A stretch of 64,000 nucleotides of DNA from Candidatus Freyarchaeota archaeon (GTDB lineage Archaea > Asgardarchaeota > Jordiarchaeia > Jordiarchaeales > Jordiarchaeaceae): NCBI GenBank assembly GCA_030587365.1, contig JAUQZE010000027.1, positions 186,001 through 250,000 on the forward strand, in the 5' to 3' direction. The notes under the pieces were generated by a model. It made no database searches. It saw only the letters and a program-made list of their open reading frames with translations, and was not told the origin of the DNA. The position numbers and the translations under genes were made by a program. This document shows, in pieces, positions 8,762-16,698 of the stretch; within the stretch, counting starts at the first letter, position 1, and every line of letters begins with the position of its first letter.

Positions 8762-10312
8762 TTAGAAAAATTCGCTTCTGTCGACCCACTCTGGGAAGTA
8801 TTCGTAGTACTCTTTGGGTTTAGCTTGTTTGAGTCCCTTGTATGTCGCTCTGGTGAGTGCTATTACGCCTTTCTTATCCCTGTAATTACTAGCAAGTCCC
8901 TGGTCTTCTAATGCTATGAGTATCTCGTCCAATCTTTCTTCGTCTATTTTTAGGTGGGCTAGAAGTTGATCTCGGCTAAAGTGCAGTCCCGGATTAACCT
9001 TCCAGTATTCGGCTAAAACGTCTAGCACCACTTTCTCGTCGACTTCGGTGCCTTCTGGTAGGGGTTTGACTTCCAAGTATGGTATCGGCATTTTCAGTTC
9101 AGGGTGCATTTCACGCCAGGGAGCTTTTAAATCGTTTGCATGAATCCTTATCCCCTGCCTATAAAGGAGAAGCCTCAGAACCTCATTCGTTCCGGCTCCA
9201 ATCTCAAGAATTTTACAGTCCCTCAAAATTGATTCCAAGGGGTAAAAGCGTGTAAGTGCGTCTCCGCCCATAACCTGAATAGCGTCAAGAGCTGCTTTTC
9301 TCAGAGCCTCAGTGATGTAAACCTTTGCCGCGGTAGATTCTAGGAAAGGTCCAAGTGGAGCCATTCCACCAGTATCTATTTGGTATGCGATGTAGTAAGC
9401 GAGTAGCCTAAGTATCTTCCAATTCGCAATCATATCCGCCATCTTCAACTGATTAGCCTGGTATTCCTTCGTCGGCACACCGAACTGAACTCTTCTCTCC
9501 GTACCGTAAATAGCGTACCTCAAGCATTCCCTCACGCCCGTGACTCCCGCGATAGCACCCAGAGTTCTCTCAAAGTTCAAACCACTGATCATAATATTCC
9601 AACCCATCCCTTCACCGGCTAGAATATTCTCAGCGGGAACCCTCGCATCATCAAAGTTTAGATAGCCGTTACGAACGCCATCCCATCCAATCAGTTCGTT
9701 AATCTTTTCTACACTGAATCCGGGTGTGCCTTTTTCTACCAGAAATCCTGTAAGGTGCTTGTATCCTTTCTTATCGGCAAGATTATCGCTGGTTTTGGCG
9801 TAAACCATGTAAACATCCGCCAGTCCCGCATTGGTAATGAATCGTTTCTTCCCATTGAGAATGTACTCATCTCCATCTCTAACTGCAACTGTTTCAACGC
9901 CTGCCGCATCGCTACCCACGAAGGGCTCCGTTATGCAGATGGCTCCCATAATTTCCCCCCTAGCGAATCTGGGAAGAAACTTCTCCTTCTGTTCCTCGTT
10001 ACCGAAATGTACAGTCTGATGGGCGCCCCCAAAACAGGTTGTGGCGAAGGATGTTGCTATTGCTCCGAGGCGGGCGATTCCTTCCATTCCTATGCAGCAG
10101 CCCGTTACTCCGGCTTCTTTTCCCATTCCGCCGTATTCTTCTGGGATAATTGTTCCAACCCACCCATCTTTCAAGACTTTGTCTATGAGGTCATAGGGGA
10201 ACTCTTTTTTGTACGCCGCCTCAGCGGCTCTAGCTATGTGCTTATCAGCGAATTCTTCAATCTTATCCGCTAATTCACACTGAGTCTTATTCCACCAAGG
10301 ATACTTATCCAA
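8762..10312 (-). CDS. Acyl-CoA dehydrogenase with C-terminal winged-helix-like extension
   Basis: About 516 residues; the first ~385 are a standard acyl-CoA dehydrogenase. FAD/substrate motifs are visible: ICITEPFVGSDAAG, GKKRFITNAGLADVYM, and the C-terminal IQVMGGDAL and IGAGTNEVLRL. The usual catalytic Glu of the YEGT motif is replaced (GAGT), but SGLNFERTLGA carries a Glu at the site used by isovaleryl-CoA and long-chain dehydrogenases, so activity is plausible. Residues ~430-510 are an extra domain predicted as helical/winged-helix (VLDVLAEYWKVNPG, LALTRATYKGL-like tail). TTG at 10312 is preferred: GGTG stands 7 nt before it. The gene follows MaoC on the same strand and probably shares its pathway. 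Confidence 0.85.
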   Translation of the reverse strand: MDKYPWWNKTQCELADKIEEFADKHIARAAEAAYKKEFPYDLIDKVLKDGWVGTIIPEEYGGMGKEAGVTGCCIGMEGIARLGAIATSFATTCFGGAHQTVHFGNEEQKEKFLPRFARGEIMGAICITEPFVGSDAAGVETVAVRDGDEYILNGKKRFITNAGLADVYMVYAKTSDNLADKKGYKHLTGFLVEKGTPGFSVEKINELIGWDGVRNGYLNFDDARVPAENILAGEGMGWNIMISGLNFERTLGAIAGVTGVRECLRYAIYGTERRVQFGVPTKEYQANQLKMADMIANWKILRLLAYYIAYQIDTGGMAPLGPFLESTAAKVYITEALRKAALDAIQVMGGDALTRFYPLESILRDCKILEIGAGTNEVLRLLLYRQGIRIHANDLKAPWREMHPELKMPIPYLEVKPLPEGTEVDEKVVLDVLAEYWKVNPGLHFSRDQLLAHLKIDEERLDEILIALEDQGLASNYRDKKGVIALTRATYKGLKQAKPKEYYEYFPEWVDRSEFF

Positions 10313-10484
10313 TGTCAATCACCTTTAGTATATTCTTTCCCCAATAACTTAGGGTGCTTAATAAATAATAAATATATTGAGAAAATTATCAAATCTTCTA
10401 TAATCTGATTGAAAATTGAGTTAGAATCGCTCTAAAATAAGGATAGGAAAAATTTTGATTTAATTTGGCGTGGATGGTTTGTTT

Positions 10485-10934
10485 TCACCATAATCTGGTG
10501 TTTGACACCATGGCGGAGGCTTCTCCATCAACGCAGACTTCGCCCCTCTGATTCTTAATCTGCATCTTGATGGTGACTACGCCCCCGTTATACTTGGCTA
10601 CGTCTTTTTTCTTTATTATTTCTGATTCGCCGTGTATGGTGTCTCCTATTTTCACTGGAGCGGTGAACTTGTAGTGCGCGCCGAGGAATGCTATGGCAGT
10701 CCCGCTCAACAGTTGCCCCAGGTATCCGGATAGCACGCAGACGGAAAGCAGACCATGGGCTATTCTTGTTTTGAAAGGTGACTTTTTTGCGAACTCTTCG
10801 TCAATATGGAGCGGATTATAATCTCCGGAAAGGGAGGCGAAGAGAATTATGTGAGAGTCGGTAATTGTTATGGCGGGGGATTTGTCTTTGGCACCGACGA
10901 TGAATTCGCCGTATGTTTTTCCCTGCTGGCTCAT
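10485..10934 (-). CDS. MaoC-like (R)-specific enoyl-CoA hydratase
   Basis: 149 residues, a single hot-dog fold. The hydratase-2 motif is intact: LSGDYNPLHIDEEFAKK with the catalytic Asp and His, followed by RIAHGLLSV. Family members add water across 2-enoyl-CoA. ATG at 10934 has GGGG 8 nt upstream and begins with the expected short strand; an in-frame upstream start would add ten residues with no ribosome site. It lies 73 nt after the ADP-forming synthetase and 172 nt before the acyl-CoA dehydrogenase on the same strand, consistent with one acyl-CoA-processing cluster. Confidence 0.88.
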   Translation of the reverse strand: MSQQGKTYGEFIVGAKDKSPAITITDSHIILFASLSGDYNPLHIDEEFAKKSPFKTRIAHGLLSVCVLSGYLGQLLSGTAIAFLGAHYKFTAPVKIGDTIHGESEIIKKKDVAKYNGGVVTIKMQIKNQRGEVCVDGEASAMVSNTRLW

Positions 10935-11006
10935 TTTATTAACCCCGTATCTCAGAGATTGCAAGTTTTACTTAAATTTTTCCGAAAATTGGATTCTAGA
11001 TATAAT

Positions 11007-12398
11007 CTATTTTTTTCCCCAATCTGATATTTTTTCGATTGTTGCTACTGCTGAGTGAATGGTGGGATAGGTGGGTATCTTGTTTCCCAGTAGTAATTCA
11101 TGGGCTTTTTGTGAGAGTATTCTTGAGGCAAGCCAGCAGACGATTAGGGGTTTGTTAAATTTCTTTGTCTCATTGGAGACCTTGACTATATCCTCCGCGA
11201 GAAGGGTTGCTGGATTACCCACGGCGCTTGTGATGATTAGAAGGATGGTGTTTAGGTAGTCCTCTCCGCAGAGGGAGACTATGCATTCTTTAAACATTGC
11301 CAGATTCAATATTATCTGGCCGGTAACATCCAGAGGGTTTTTAATTTGAGCGAATTCTGGAAGGATGCCTCTTAGTTTTTCTTTCACTTCCTCTTTTAAC
11401 TCTGGTATTTCTAACCCGTATTCTTCGCATAAATCCGCTACCATTGTGCAAGCGGCTCCTGAAGTTGCAATCACGGCTATTTTGTTATCTTTCGGTTTGG
11501 GTTGCCACGCTGTGGCCATGGGCATATTGTAGAGGTCGTCTTCCCCTTGGCAGAGGATGACTCTGGAATCCTTGAAAAGTTTGTTGTATTCTTCTTTCGG
11601 CGGTGAAACCATTCCCAAATGATACTTTGTGATGTTTTTTCCTTTTTGGGATTTGGATGCACTTAAAATCATAACGGGTTTACCTGCCTCCTTAGCCTTT
11701 TTCGCAGCCTTGCGGAATAATTCTATGCTTTTAATTGCTTCGAGGTAAACTACGATTGTTTTGGTGTAGGGGTCCTCCGCCATAAAGTCTAAGAACTCAG
11801 CTGTTTCCAAATCCGCCTCGTTACCGGTGGAAACGCATCGGCTAACACCCAGCCCAAGATCCCACATATGGGTAAGAGTGCTGCCCATCATTGCACCGGA
11901 GTGTGAAATAATTCCCACGTCCCCCTTTATGGGTGTGTTTGGAATCGTAAGGGTGGGGGAGAAGGAGGCGCAGAAGTTGTTCGGCGTCGAAATAACTCCC
12001 TGCGAGTTAGGACCGCACAGACGCAATCCTCCCCCCCTCGCCTTCTTCACAAGTTTGTTCTGTTCATCTACCTTTCCTGCTTCGGCGAAGCCAGCCGATC
12101 CGATTATAGCACACTTTACACCCTTATTAACGCACTCCTCAACGATTTTCTCAACGGTGTGCGCGGGTGTAAGTATGTAGGTTAAATCCACGTTTGTGGG
12201 GATATCACTCACGGTGGGGTAACACTTTAGACCCATAACTTCCTTTTCTGATGGATTTATGGGAAAGACACGGTCTCTGGGAAAGCCTCGCTCAATCATG
12301 AAGTTCAATGCTATGCTGCCCAACTTCGAAACATTGCTGGAAGCACCTACAATCGCAACAGAATCCGGATCAAACAACGCCTTAATACTAGCATCCAA
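11007..12398 (-). CDS. ADP-forming acyl-CoA synthetase, alpha-type subunit
   Basis: 463 residues. The N-terminal CoA-binding Rossmann domain (SVAIVGASSNVSKLGSIA) is followed by two succinyl-CoA-ligase-like flavodoxin domains (VGIISHSGAMMGS, IAVIATSGAACTMVADL). A His in KYHLGM occupies the position of the phosphorylated His normally seen as SHTGAL. Alpha subunits convert an acyl-CoA, ADP and phosphate to the acid and ATP together with an ATP-grasp beta subunit; no beta gene is in this window, so the partner must lie elsewhere. TTG at 12398 is supported by GAGGTG with 7 nt spacing. First gene of the minus-strand acyl-CoA cluster. Confidence 0.85.
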   Translation of the reverse strand: MDASIKALFDPDSVAIVGASSNVSKLGSIALNFMIERGFPRDRVFPINPSEKEVMGLKCYPTVSDIPTNVDLTYILTPAHTVEKIVEECVNKGVKCAIIGSAGFAEAGKVDEQNKLVKKARGGGLRLCGPNSQGVISTPNNFCASFSPTLTIPNTPIKGDVGIISHSGAMMGSTLTHMWDLGLGVSRCVSTGNEADLETAEFLDFMAEDPYTKTIVVYLEAIKSIELFRKAAKKAKEAGKPVMILSASKSQKGKNITKYHLGMVSPPKEEYNKLFKDSRVILCQGEDDLYNMPMATAWQPKPKDNKIAVIATSGAACTMVADLCEEYGLEIPELKEEVKEKLRGILPEFAQIKNPLDVTGQIILNLAMFKECIVSLCGEDYLNTILLIITSAVGNPATLLAEDIVKVSNETKKFNKPLIVCWLASRILSQKAHELLLGNKIPTYPTIHSAVATIEKISDWGKK

Positions 12399-12680
12399 AT
12401 CAAATCACCTCAAACCAAACCCAAAAACGAGCAAGCAAAAATTCACAGTTTATTACACGGATAATCAACCTATTTCTGATGTTAAAGATACTCTGCGGCA
12501 GATCACTCTTGATTCTTTGGTGTATGATAATCTTCTTATAATTTCTTTTATCAGGCTTTTAAATTATGATTAAACGATTTTTCAATTGTAGGCAATTATT
12601 GGTTTAAAAACCAAATCTAAAAATTTAAGAGGTCTTCCAGAAACCGCAAATAAGGTTCATTTTTATACTCAATAACATGG
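12399..12680. other. Non-coding stretch, no gene seen
   Basis: AT-rich. The plus-strand frame open here is the antisense continuation of the synthetase gene. No RNA gene, repeat or credible reading frame was found. Confidence 0.5.
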
Positions 12681-12812
12681 CTAAGGGTTAAATATCTTTA
12701 GTATATCTTTATTCAGAAGAGATAGTCGTATCTTTTTGAGGTGGTTTTCTTGTCGGTTAGTAAAATTTTAGCCTTACATAATCTTGTTCAGGGTGGAATG
12801 AGGGGTATTGGG
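12681..12812 (+). pseudogene. Truncated duplicate of the leader and first codons of the gene at 14787
   Basis: This segment matches 14711-14840 closely: the TATA-like ATATCTTTAG, the GAGGTGG ribosome site, a TTG start (12750) and about 22 codons reading SVSKILALHNLVQGGMR against SVSKMLALHNLVPGGMR. The match stops at about 12812, where a GGGTTAAGTAGACATA sequence found at other IS607-like ends begins, and the frame then stops within 20 codons. So promoter, ribosome site and N-terminus were copied or left behind and then cut by a mobile element. Confidence 0.7.
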
Positions 12813-12834
12813 TTAAGTAGACATAGATCTAGCC
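12813..12834 (+). mobile_element. IS607-like left end, solo
   Basis: GGTATTGGGTTAAGTAGACA (followed by TA) is shared, with one or two changes, with 21962-21983 and, on the opposite strand, with the region just upstream of the decayed IS607 recombinase at 14657. Here no transposase follows, so only an end remains. Confidence 0.45.
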
Positions 12835-13152
12835 AATTTTTCTTTTACAGCTGGTTATAAGGGATGAAAATGCCTAAAAAGAAAACAATGAGACAGCCCA
12901 AGCCTTACTCAGAAATTTAGCTGTTAGATTGGGCCGGGAGAACAACAGCCTGTGAAACAGCGTAAAACACTTATTTTCCGCTCCCCAAAATTATTTATCG
13001 TGTTTCTGATTATTTTGTCTGAAACCCGCTATAGAATCTGCCGTTTGAAGTTTCCTTTTCGGTAACGAAGCCGAAAAAGCCTTTTTCCAAAAACTGAAAA
13101 AGACAAAAAAAATTCCTCTAATCACTAGAAAAGCATAAATGAGTGAACAAAA
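12835..13152. other. Non-coding stretch with one small hairpin
   Basis: No gene is supported. TTTTCGG (13056-13062) and CCGAAAA (13071-13077) form a 7-bp stem with an 8-nt loop, about 75 nt before the next gene. Its role is unknown. Confidence 0.4.
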
Positions 13153-13614
13153 ATGGTGTATGTGGATAAACCGAAGCCTAGCAACGGTTATGTCTCATTT
13201 CTTATACTAGCAGCTTTGTTTTTGCCGGCCGTACTTTTAATGCTTATAATGCTTATTAGTACTAATATCACATACACCATTTGGGGGCTAGATTTAAGAC
13301 CGCTGTTTGCTATACTTTTTTATTCCCCTATATTTTTTTTCGTTATTGGAAGAGCTATTCATGCAGCGTATAATACGGAGTACCGGATTGAGAATGGAAA
13401 ACTTTGGATTAAATATGGATACAGAAATCAAAGTGTGTCACTGGACGAAATAAAGGGTATCGAAAAAGTTGAATTTATTATAGGCCCGTCGTATGTGTAC
13501 TGTAACAGATTCAAAAACGGAATACGCATAATCACTGAGAAGAGAAGGATGTACGTCAGTCCCGGAGACAGTGAAAGATTCGTATCGGAATTAGGATTAA
13601 AGACTAGTAAATAA
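13153..13614 (+). CDS. Small membrane protein with bacterial-PH-like domain
   Basis: 153 residues. Two hydrophobic segments (about residues 14-38 and 49-68) are joined by a short loop, followed by a soluble domain with the pattern of bPH proteins: TEYRIENGKLWIKYGY, then VSLDEIKGIEKVE, and a closing helix PGDSERFVSEL. Such proteins sit in the membrane with a cytoplasmic PH-like domain; the function is generally unknown. The start is the only ATG before the first membrane segment. It stands alone among gene fragments. Confidence 0.7.
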   Translation: MVYVDKPKPSNGYVSFLILAALFLPAVLLMLIMLISTNITYTIWGLDLRPLFAILFYSPIFFFVIGRAIHAAYNTEYRIENGKLWIKYGYRNQSVSLDEIKGIEKVEFIIGPSYVYCNRFKNGIRIITEKRRMYVSPGDSERFVSELGLKTSK

Positions 13615-13637
13615 ATTAAAAACGACTAACGACTAAA

Positions 13638-13757
13638 TCGGCTCTGAGATTTAACGGGAGTTTTCGTACGACGGAAACCTTGTCTCCGTGAAGCTGAAGC
13701 ATCTCCGGACGCATAAGGCGAAGAGAGGAAGGAAGCCCCGCGGAAACTGGAAGTAGT
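13638..13757 (+). pseudogene. Possible decayed C-terminal tail of a transposon protein (TnpB-like)
   Basis: The reading VKLKHLRTHKAKRGRKPR plus GNWK, then a stop at 13755-13757, is strongly basic, like the tails of archaeal TnpB-type proteins. Upstream the frame is broken by a stop, and another frame reads ALRFNGSFRTTETLSP. It lies among other fragments. The family assignment rests on composition and context only. Confidence 0.3.
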
Positions 13758-13829
13758 TTAATAAACTTCTCATCCCATTCTTTTCTTTAGTATGTCTCTG
13801 AGGTTGGCTAATTCGGGAGAGTAAAATTT

Positions 13830-13967
13830 ATGAAAACCTTACAACTTTTTATTGAGGCTTCTCATTCTATTTCTAATTCTTGGATTAGTTCGTGGAGGGA
13901 TAAGGGCTATGTTTTAGGATACTTTATCCTAAAAGCTCCCAGACGACGAAGATTTGTTACACTGTGA
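13830..13967 (+). pseudogene. Fragment of a 2-hydroxyacyl-CoA dehydratase subunit (HgdB/BcrB type)
   Basis: 45 codons from ATG 13830 read EASHSISNSWISSWRDKGY then VLGYF, which is the N-terminal signature of the dehydratase/benzoyl-CoA-reductase D-component family (where it continues into CSYVPEE). The match breaks off after GYF and a stop follows. Intact members are about 370-420 residues and bind a 4Fe-4S cluster; this remnant cannot. Confidence 0.5.
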
Positions 13968-14053
13968 GAAGATTTCCATAATTTAATGTGGTTGATGTCG
14001 ATGGTCTACTTATTTAATTAATCGTTTCTAGCGCGGAATTTTTGCTAGTTGCG

Positions 14054-14212
14054 CTACCCAAATTCATATTCGATATTCCCGAACAGACACATAGTCAAAA
14101 CTGCGTTATACCTATCAATGAGGATACGAAGTTCTTCCTTGGCGAGATTTTTATCCATAATATCTATAGTTTGTGCGCGATTTATTAAAGCCTTGTTATG
14201 TTTTTGGGACAC
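14054..14212 (-). CDS. Possible small helical ORF or gene remnant
   Basis: 53 codons from GTG 14212 read a helical, charged peptide (IMDKNLAKEELRILIDRYNA) ending at TAG. A stop lies two codons upstream, and related-looking frame fragments lie further up. It may be the last piece of a broken gene. No family is recognised. Confidence 0.25.
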   Translation of the reverse strand: MSQKHNKALINRAQTIDIMDKNLAKEELRILIDRYNAVLTMCLFGNIEYEFG

Positions 14213-14315
14213 GCGTCAAACAAAAGCCACTCTCTTTAGTTAACAAGCCTCTCCAGAGTGTTTCAAATCTAAAGCGTGTCAACCTGTCAGGATAGGAAAT
14301 TACAATATTGGAAAA

Positions 14316-14657
14316 CTATTTCTCTGCCACCATTTTTAGTATCTTCTTGAAACTTCTTTGGTTTAGCTCGGATTCTGTGTCGGTTAGGACTTCTTCCACT
14401 CGTCTGTTTTTGATTAGTGCTACCTGGCGTTCTATATCATCCTTCTGCGAGGGGGAGGAAACGCGGGCGTATCCTATTACTGTTTCTTTTTCTCTTTCCT
14501 TTCCCTGTATGCTTAGTATTTCGCTTTCGGGATTTCGTCTTCTTCTGGCGGGGGTTCTGACTACTCTTATTTGTCCTTCTCGGTCTCATCGCTGGATAGT
14601 TTTTGTCTGAACACCGAGTAACTGCTTTGACTCCTTTAAAGTGTACAGTCTATCCAT
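14316..14657 (-). pseudogene. tnpA: IS607-family serine recombinase (tnpA), nonsense-mutated and truncated
   Basis: From ATG 14657 the frame reads a MerR-like helix-turn-helix (LLGVQTKTIQR, stop, DREGQIRVVRTP) followed by the serine-recombinase start VIGYARVSSPSQKDDIERQV with its catalytic serine pair. The stop is TGA in the place of the invariant Trp of RWDREG, a single TGG to TGA change. The end TDTESELNQRSF then KKILKMVAEK and TAG is shorter than the ~190-210 residues of the family, so the C-terminal part is lost. A 15-bp sequence upstream of the ATG matches the other IS607-like ends in this window. Confidence 0.85.
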
Positions 14658-14724
14658 GAATCTTATGTCCACTTAAGACCACATAAGGGTACATAATCAG
14701 TACCTGCTACGTTAGGCTAAAAGT

Positions 14725-14730
14725 TATATA
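14725..14730 (+). promoter_or_regulatory. TATA box of the ATC-hydrolase-like gene
   Basis: TATATA within AAAAGTTATATATCTTTAG, about 57 nt before the TTG start. The equivalent element (TTAAATATCTTTAG) is retained in the truncated duplicate at 12688-12700, which supports its role as a promoter. Confidence 0.45.
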
Positions 14731-14786
14731 TCTTTAGTTTATTTTTATTTAGAATAGAATGTCGTTTCTCTTTGAGGTGGTTATTC

Positions 14787-15272
14787 TTGTCCGTTAGTAA
14801 AATGTTAGCCTTGCATAATCTTGTTCCGGGTGGGATGAGAGCAGGTCTCATCCAAGATTCTCTTCTGGATGCCACAGCAGCGCTCTCAGCTGCTATTCTT
14901 AAGACGTACAAAAAAGAAGGCGAAAAACTGATCGCCGAAGTTTACAGACAGCAGGGTAAGAATCAGGGTGAGACACTAAAGAAAAGACTTGGACTGGGAA
15001 GCAGTCTTAAGGATGCCGTGGATGCTTGGAAGATTGCTGGTAACCTAACGAAACTAAAAGCAAAATTTCAAAAGACAGGTGAAAATTCCTATGACGCTTA
15101 CCATCTTAACTGTCCCATGCATGAGGCTTTCAAAAAGTATAAAATTTCATGCGGCACTGCATGTCTTCCCATGGTTGAAGCTCTTGCAACTACTATTTGC
15201 CCCGGAGTGAAAATGACGGTGGTTCGGAAACCCACGCTGGAAGAAACCTGTATTAAGAGGTTGACGCTGTAA
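14787..15272 (+). CDS. L-2-amino-thiazoline-4-carboxylate hydrolase-like protein
   Basis: 161 residues from TTG 14787, which has GAGGTG with 7 nt spacing; the in-frame ATG five codons upstream lacks one. The C-terminal half, HLNCPMHEAFKKYKISCGTA then CLPMVEALATTICPGVKM, resembles the conserved cysteine-containing core of the ATC-hydrolase family (conserved Cys with His/Glu, then an aromatic-acid-binding tail). Most characterised or annotated members are small soluble enzymes or of unknown role. The true substrate is not indicated here. A broken copy of the promoter and first codons lies 2 kb upstream. Confidence 0.55.
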   Translation: MSVSKMLALHNLVPGGMRAGLIQDSLLDATAALSAAILKTYKKEGEKLIAEVYRQQGKNQGETLKKRLGLGSSLKDAVDAWKIAGNLTKLKAKFQKTGENSYDAYHLNCPMHEAFKKYKISCGTACLPMVEALATTICPGVKMTVVRKPTLEETCIKRLTL

Positions 15273-15331
15273 ATTCAATAAAAATTGAGATATCTGATAG
15301 AGTTTAAATATTAGATACTGTTCCTCGAACC

Positions 15332-15353
15332 TTTATTTTCTTTTTATTTTTTC
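15332..15353 (+). terminator. T-rich terminator
   Basis: CTTTATTTTCTTTTTATTTT and following T residues lie 60 nt after the stop of the ATC-hydrolase-like gene, the usual form of an archaeal terminator. Confidence 0.45.
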
Positions 15354-15575
15354 TAGTATTCTTTCTTGCCTTTATAGTGGTAACTCCTTGATTTTTAAAT
15401 TGGGGGTTTACGAATTGCTTATAATTGATGCATATTTGCCGCGAGGCAATTTTTGGTTTTCATTTAATATGTGAGAAAAATCTTGCTTTTACCAAAATTA
15501 AAATTTGGTTAAAATACTAAATCCTTATTAATCAAGTTTATTAATTTAATACTAACGATTACTCCATCTTGGGTT
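15354..15575. other. AT-rich leader of the KaiB/KaiC operon
   Basis: Together with the preceding bases this makes a 303-nt gap. No gene is visible. Several AT-rich boxes (for example TTAAAATACT near 15513 and TTTATTAATTTAATACT near 15537) could be the operon promoter, but none stands out. Confidence 0.35.
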
Positions 15576-15866
15576 GTGACTAACGTGTCGGCGGGAAAGT
15601 ATAAAATAGTGCTTTACATGTCTCAGAGAACTCCCAAATATCACCAGGTTTTAAACAACATTAAAAAAAGTCTGAAAAATTTGAATTTGAATATGGAAAT
15701 TGAAGAAGTGGATTTGCAGAAAAATCCGGAGAGGGCTCTAAGAGATGGGGTTCTAATAACACCAACACTTGACCTCATAGGTCTGAATTGGAGATTTATC
15801 GGGGTTCCCACTGTTGACGAACTTACAGAGGTTCTTGAGGATTTGAAAAAACGGAGGGAGGAATAA
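15576..15866 (+). CDS. KaiB-like thioredoxin-fold protein
   Basis: 96 residues. The order YKIVLYMSQRTPK, a helix, MEIEEVDLQKNPE, then VLITPTLDLIG and a last helix matches KaiB: strand 1, the D-x-x-K-N-P segment and the cis-proline TPTL motif. In cyanobacteria KaiB binds KaiC in a phosphorylation-dependent way. Here it sits 2 nt before a KaiC-like ATPase, which supports the call. The catalytic Cys pair of thioredoxins is absent, as in KaiB. GTG 15576 is used; a second GTG three codons on is possible. First gene of the signalling operon. Confidence 0.75.
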   Translation: MTNVSAGKYKIVLYMSQRTPKYHQVLNNIKKSLKNLNLNMEIEEVDLQKNPERALRDGVLITPTLDLIGLNWRFIGVPTVDELTEVLEDLKKRREE

Positions 15867-15868
15867 TA

Positions 15869-16684
15869 ATGAGTAGAAAAAAGAAACCCAACGGTGATAC
15901 TCTCTTGGATGAACTTCGGAGAAGAGCGAAAGTTTTTGAGAGTGAAGTTGAGGGTGAGACTGTACCGCAGGATTTGAGTGAGAGGACACCCACCGGTATT
16001 AAAGGATTCGACGAATTGATTCAGGGCGGTCTGATAAAGGGGGAAACGTACATAATATCCGGTGTTTCTGGCGCTGGGAAATCAATTTTTTCGTTAGAGT
16101 ACTTATATAGGGGTGCTTCCCAGTATGGTGAGCCTGGCCTTTATGTAACATTTGAGGAGACGATGCAAAGTTTACTCCGGAATGGTAGAAACTTTGGATG
16201 GAATTTGGGCGACCTTTTCAAAAAGAAAAAGCTAATGCTTGTAGATTTCACGTTGGTAACCGTGGGTGATAAAGCTTTATCCTTGAACCCTGAAGCCTTC
16301 AACCTTGATGGTTTATATGTAACACTCGAAACCGCAGTTAGGGAATTGGGGATAAAGAGAGTTGTCCTAGATCCCATTTCTGTCCTATTTTTACAATATC
16401 CTAACACTGGTGTAATTCGCAGGGAATTAAACATTATATCCAGCATGTTACGTAAAAACAACTGCACCTCCATATTTGTTACAGAGACCGGTAATGAACC
16501 AAATCATATTACTCGTTTTGGTGTCGAAGAGTACTTAGCGAACGGGGTTATAGTGTTATATTGGGAATCTGAGAATGATAAGAGGAGTAGATATATTGAA
16601 GTTTTCAAAATGAGGGGCACAGCTCATTACATGGGTAGGAGGCGGCTTTCCATAACTAATGATGGTATAAGCGTAATCTACTAG
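15869..16684 (+). CDS. KaiC-like RecA-superfamily ATPase, single domain
   Basis: 271 residues, one KaiC domain. Walker A is GVSGAGKS (residues 65-72), the catalytic Glu pair is TFEET (~95), Walker B is VVLDPISVLF (~170), and the C-terminal strand-turn RSRYIEVFKMRG matches KaiC-family proteins. The recognition segment RTPTGIKGFDELIQGGLIKG is typical of the KaiC/RadA group. Unlike cyanobacterial KaiC it has only one domain and no clear C-terminal phosphosite tail. GGAGG precedes the ATG. It is sandwiched between a KaiB-like gene (2 nt) and the pseudo-KaiC/GTPase gene (14 nt). Probable role: an ATP-driven switch read by the KaiB-like protein. Confidence 0.85.
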   Translation: MSRKKKPNGDTLLDELRRRAKVFESEVEGETVPQDLSERTPTGIKGFDELIQGGLIKGETYIISGVSGAGKSIFSLEYLYRGASQYGEPGLYVTFEETMQSLLRNGRNFGWNLGDLFKKKKLMLVDFTLVTVGDKALSLNPEAFNLDGLYVTLETAVRELGIKRVVLDPISVLFLQYPNTGVIRRELNIISSMLRKNNCTSIFVTETGNEPNHITRFGVEEYLANGVIVLYWESENDKRSRYIEVFKMRGTAHYMGRRRLSITNDGISVIY

Positions 16685-16698
16685 GAGATCCTACACCC

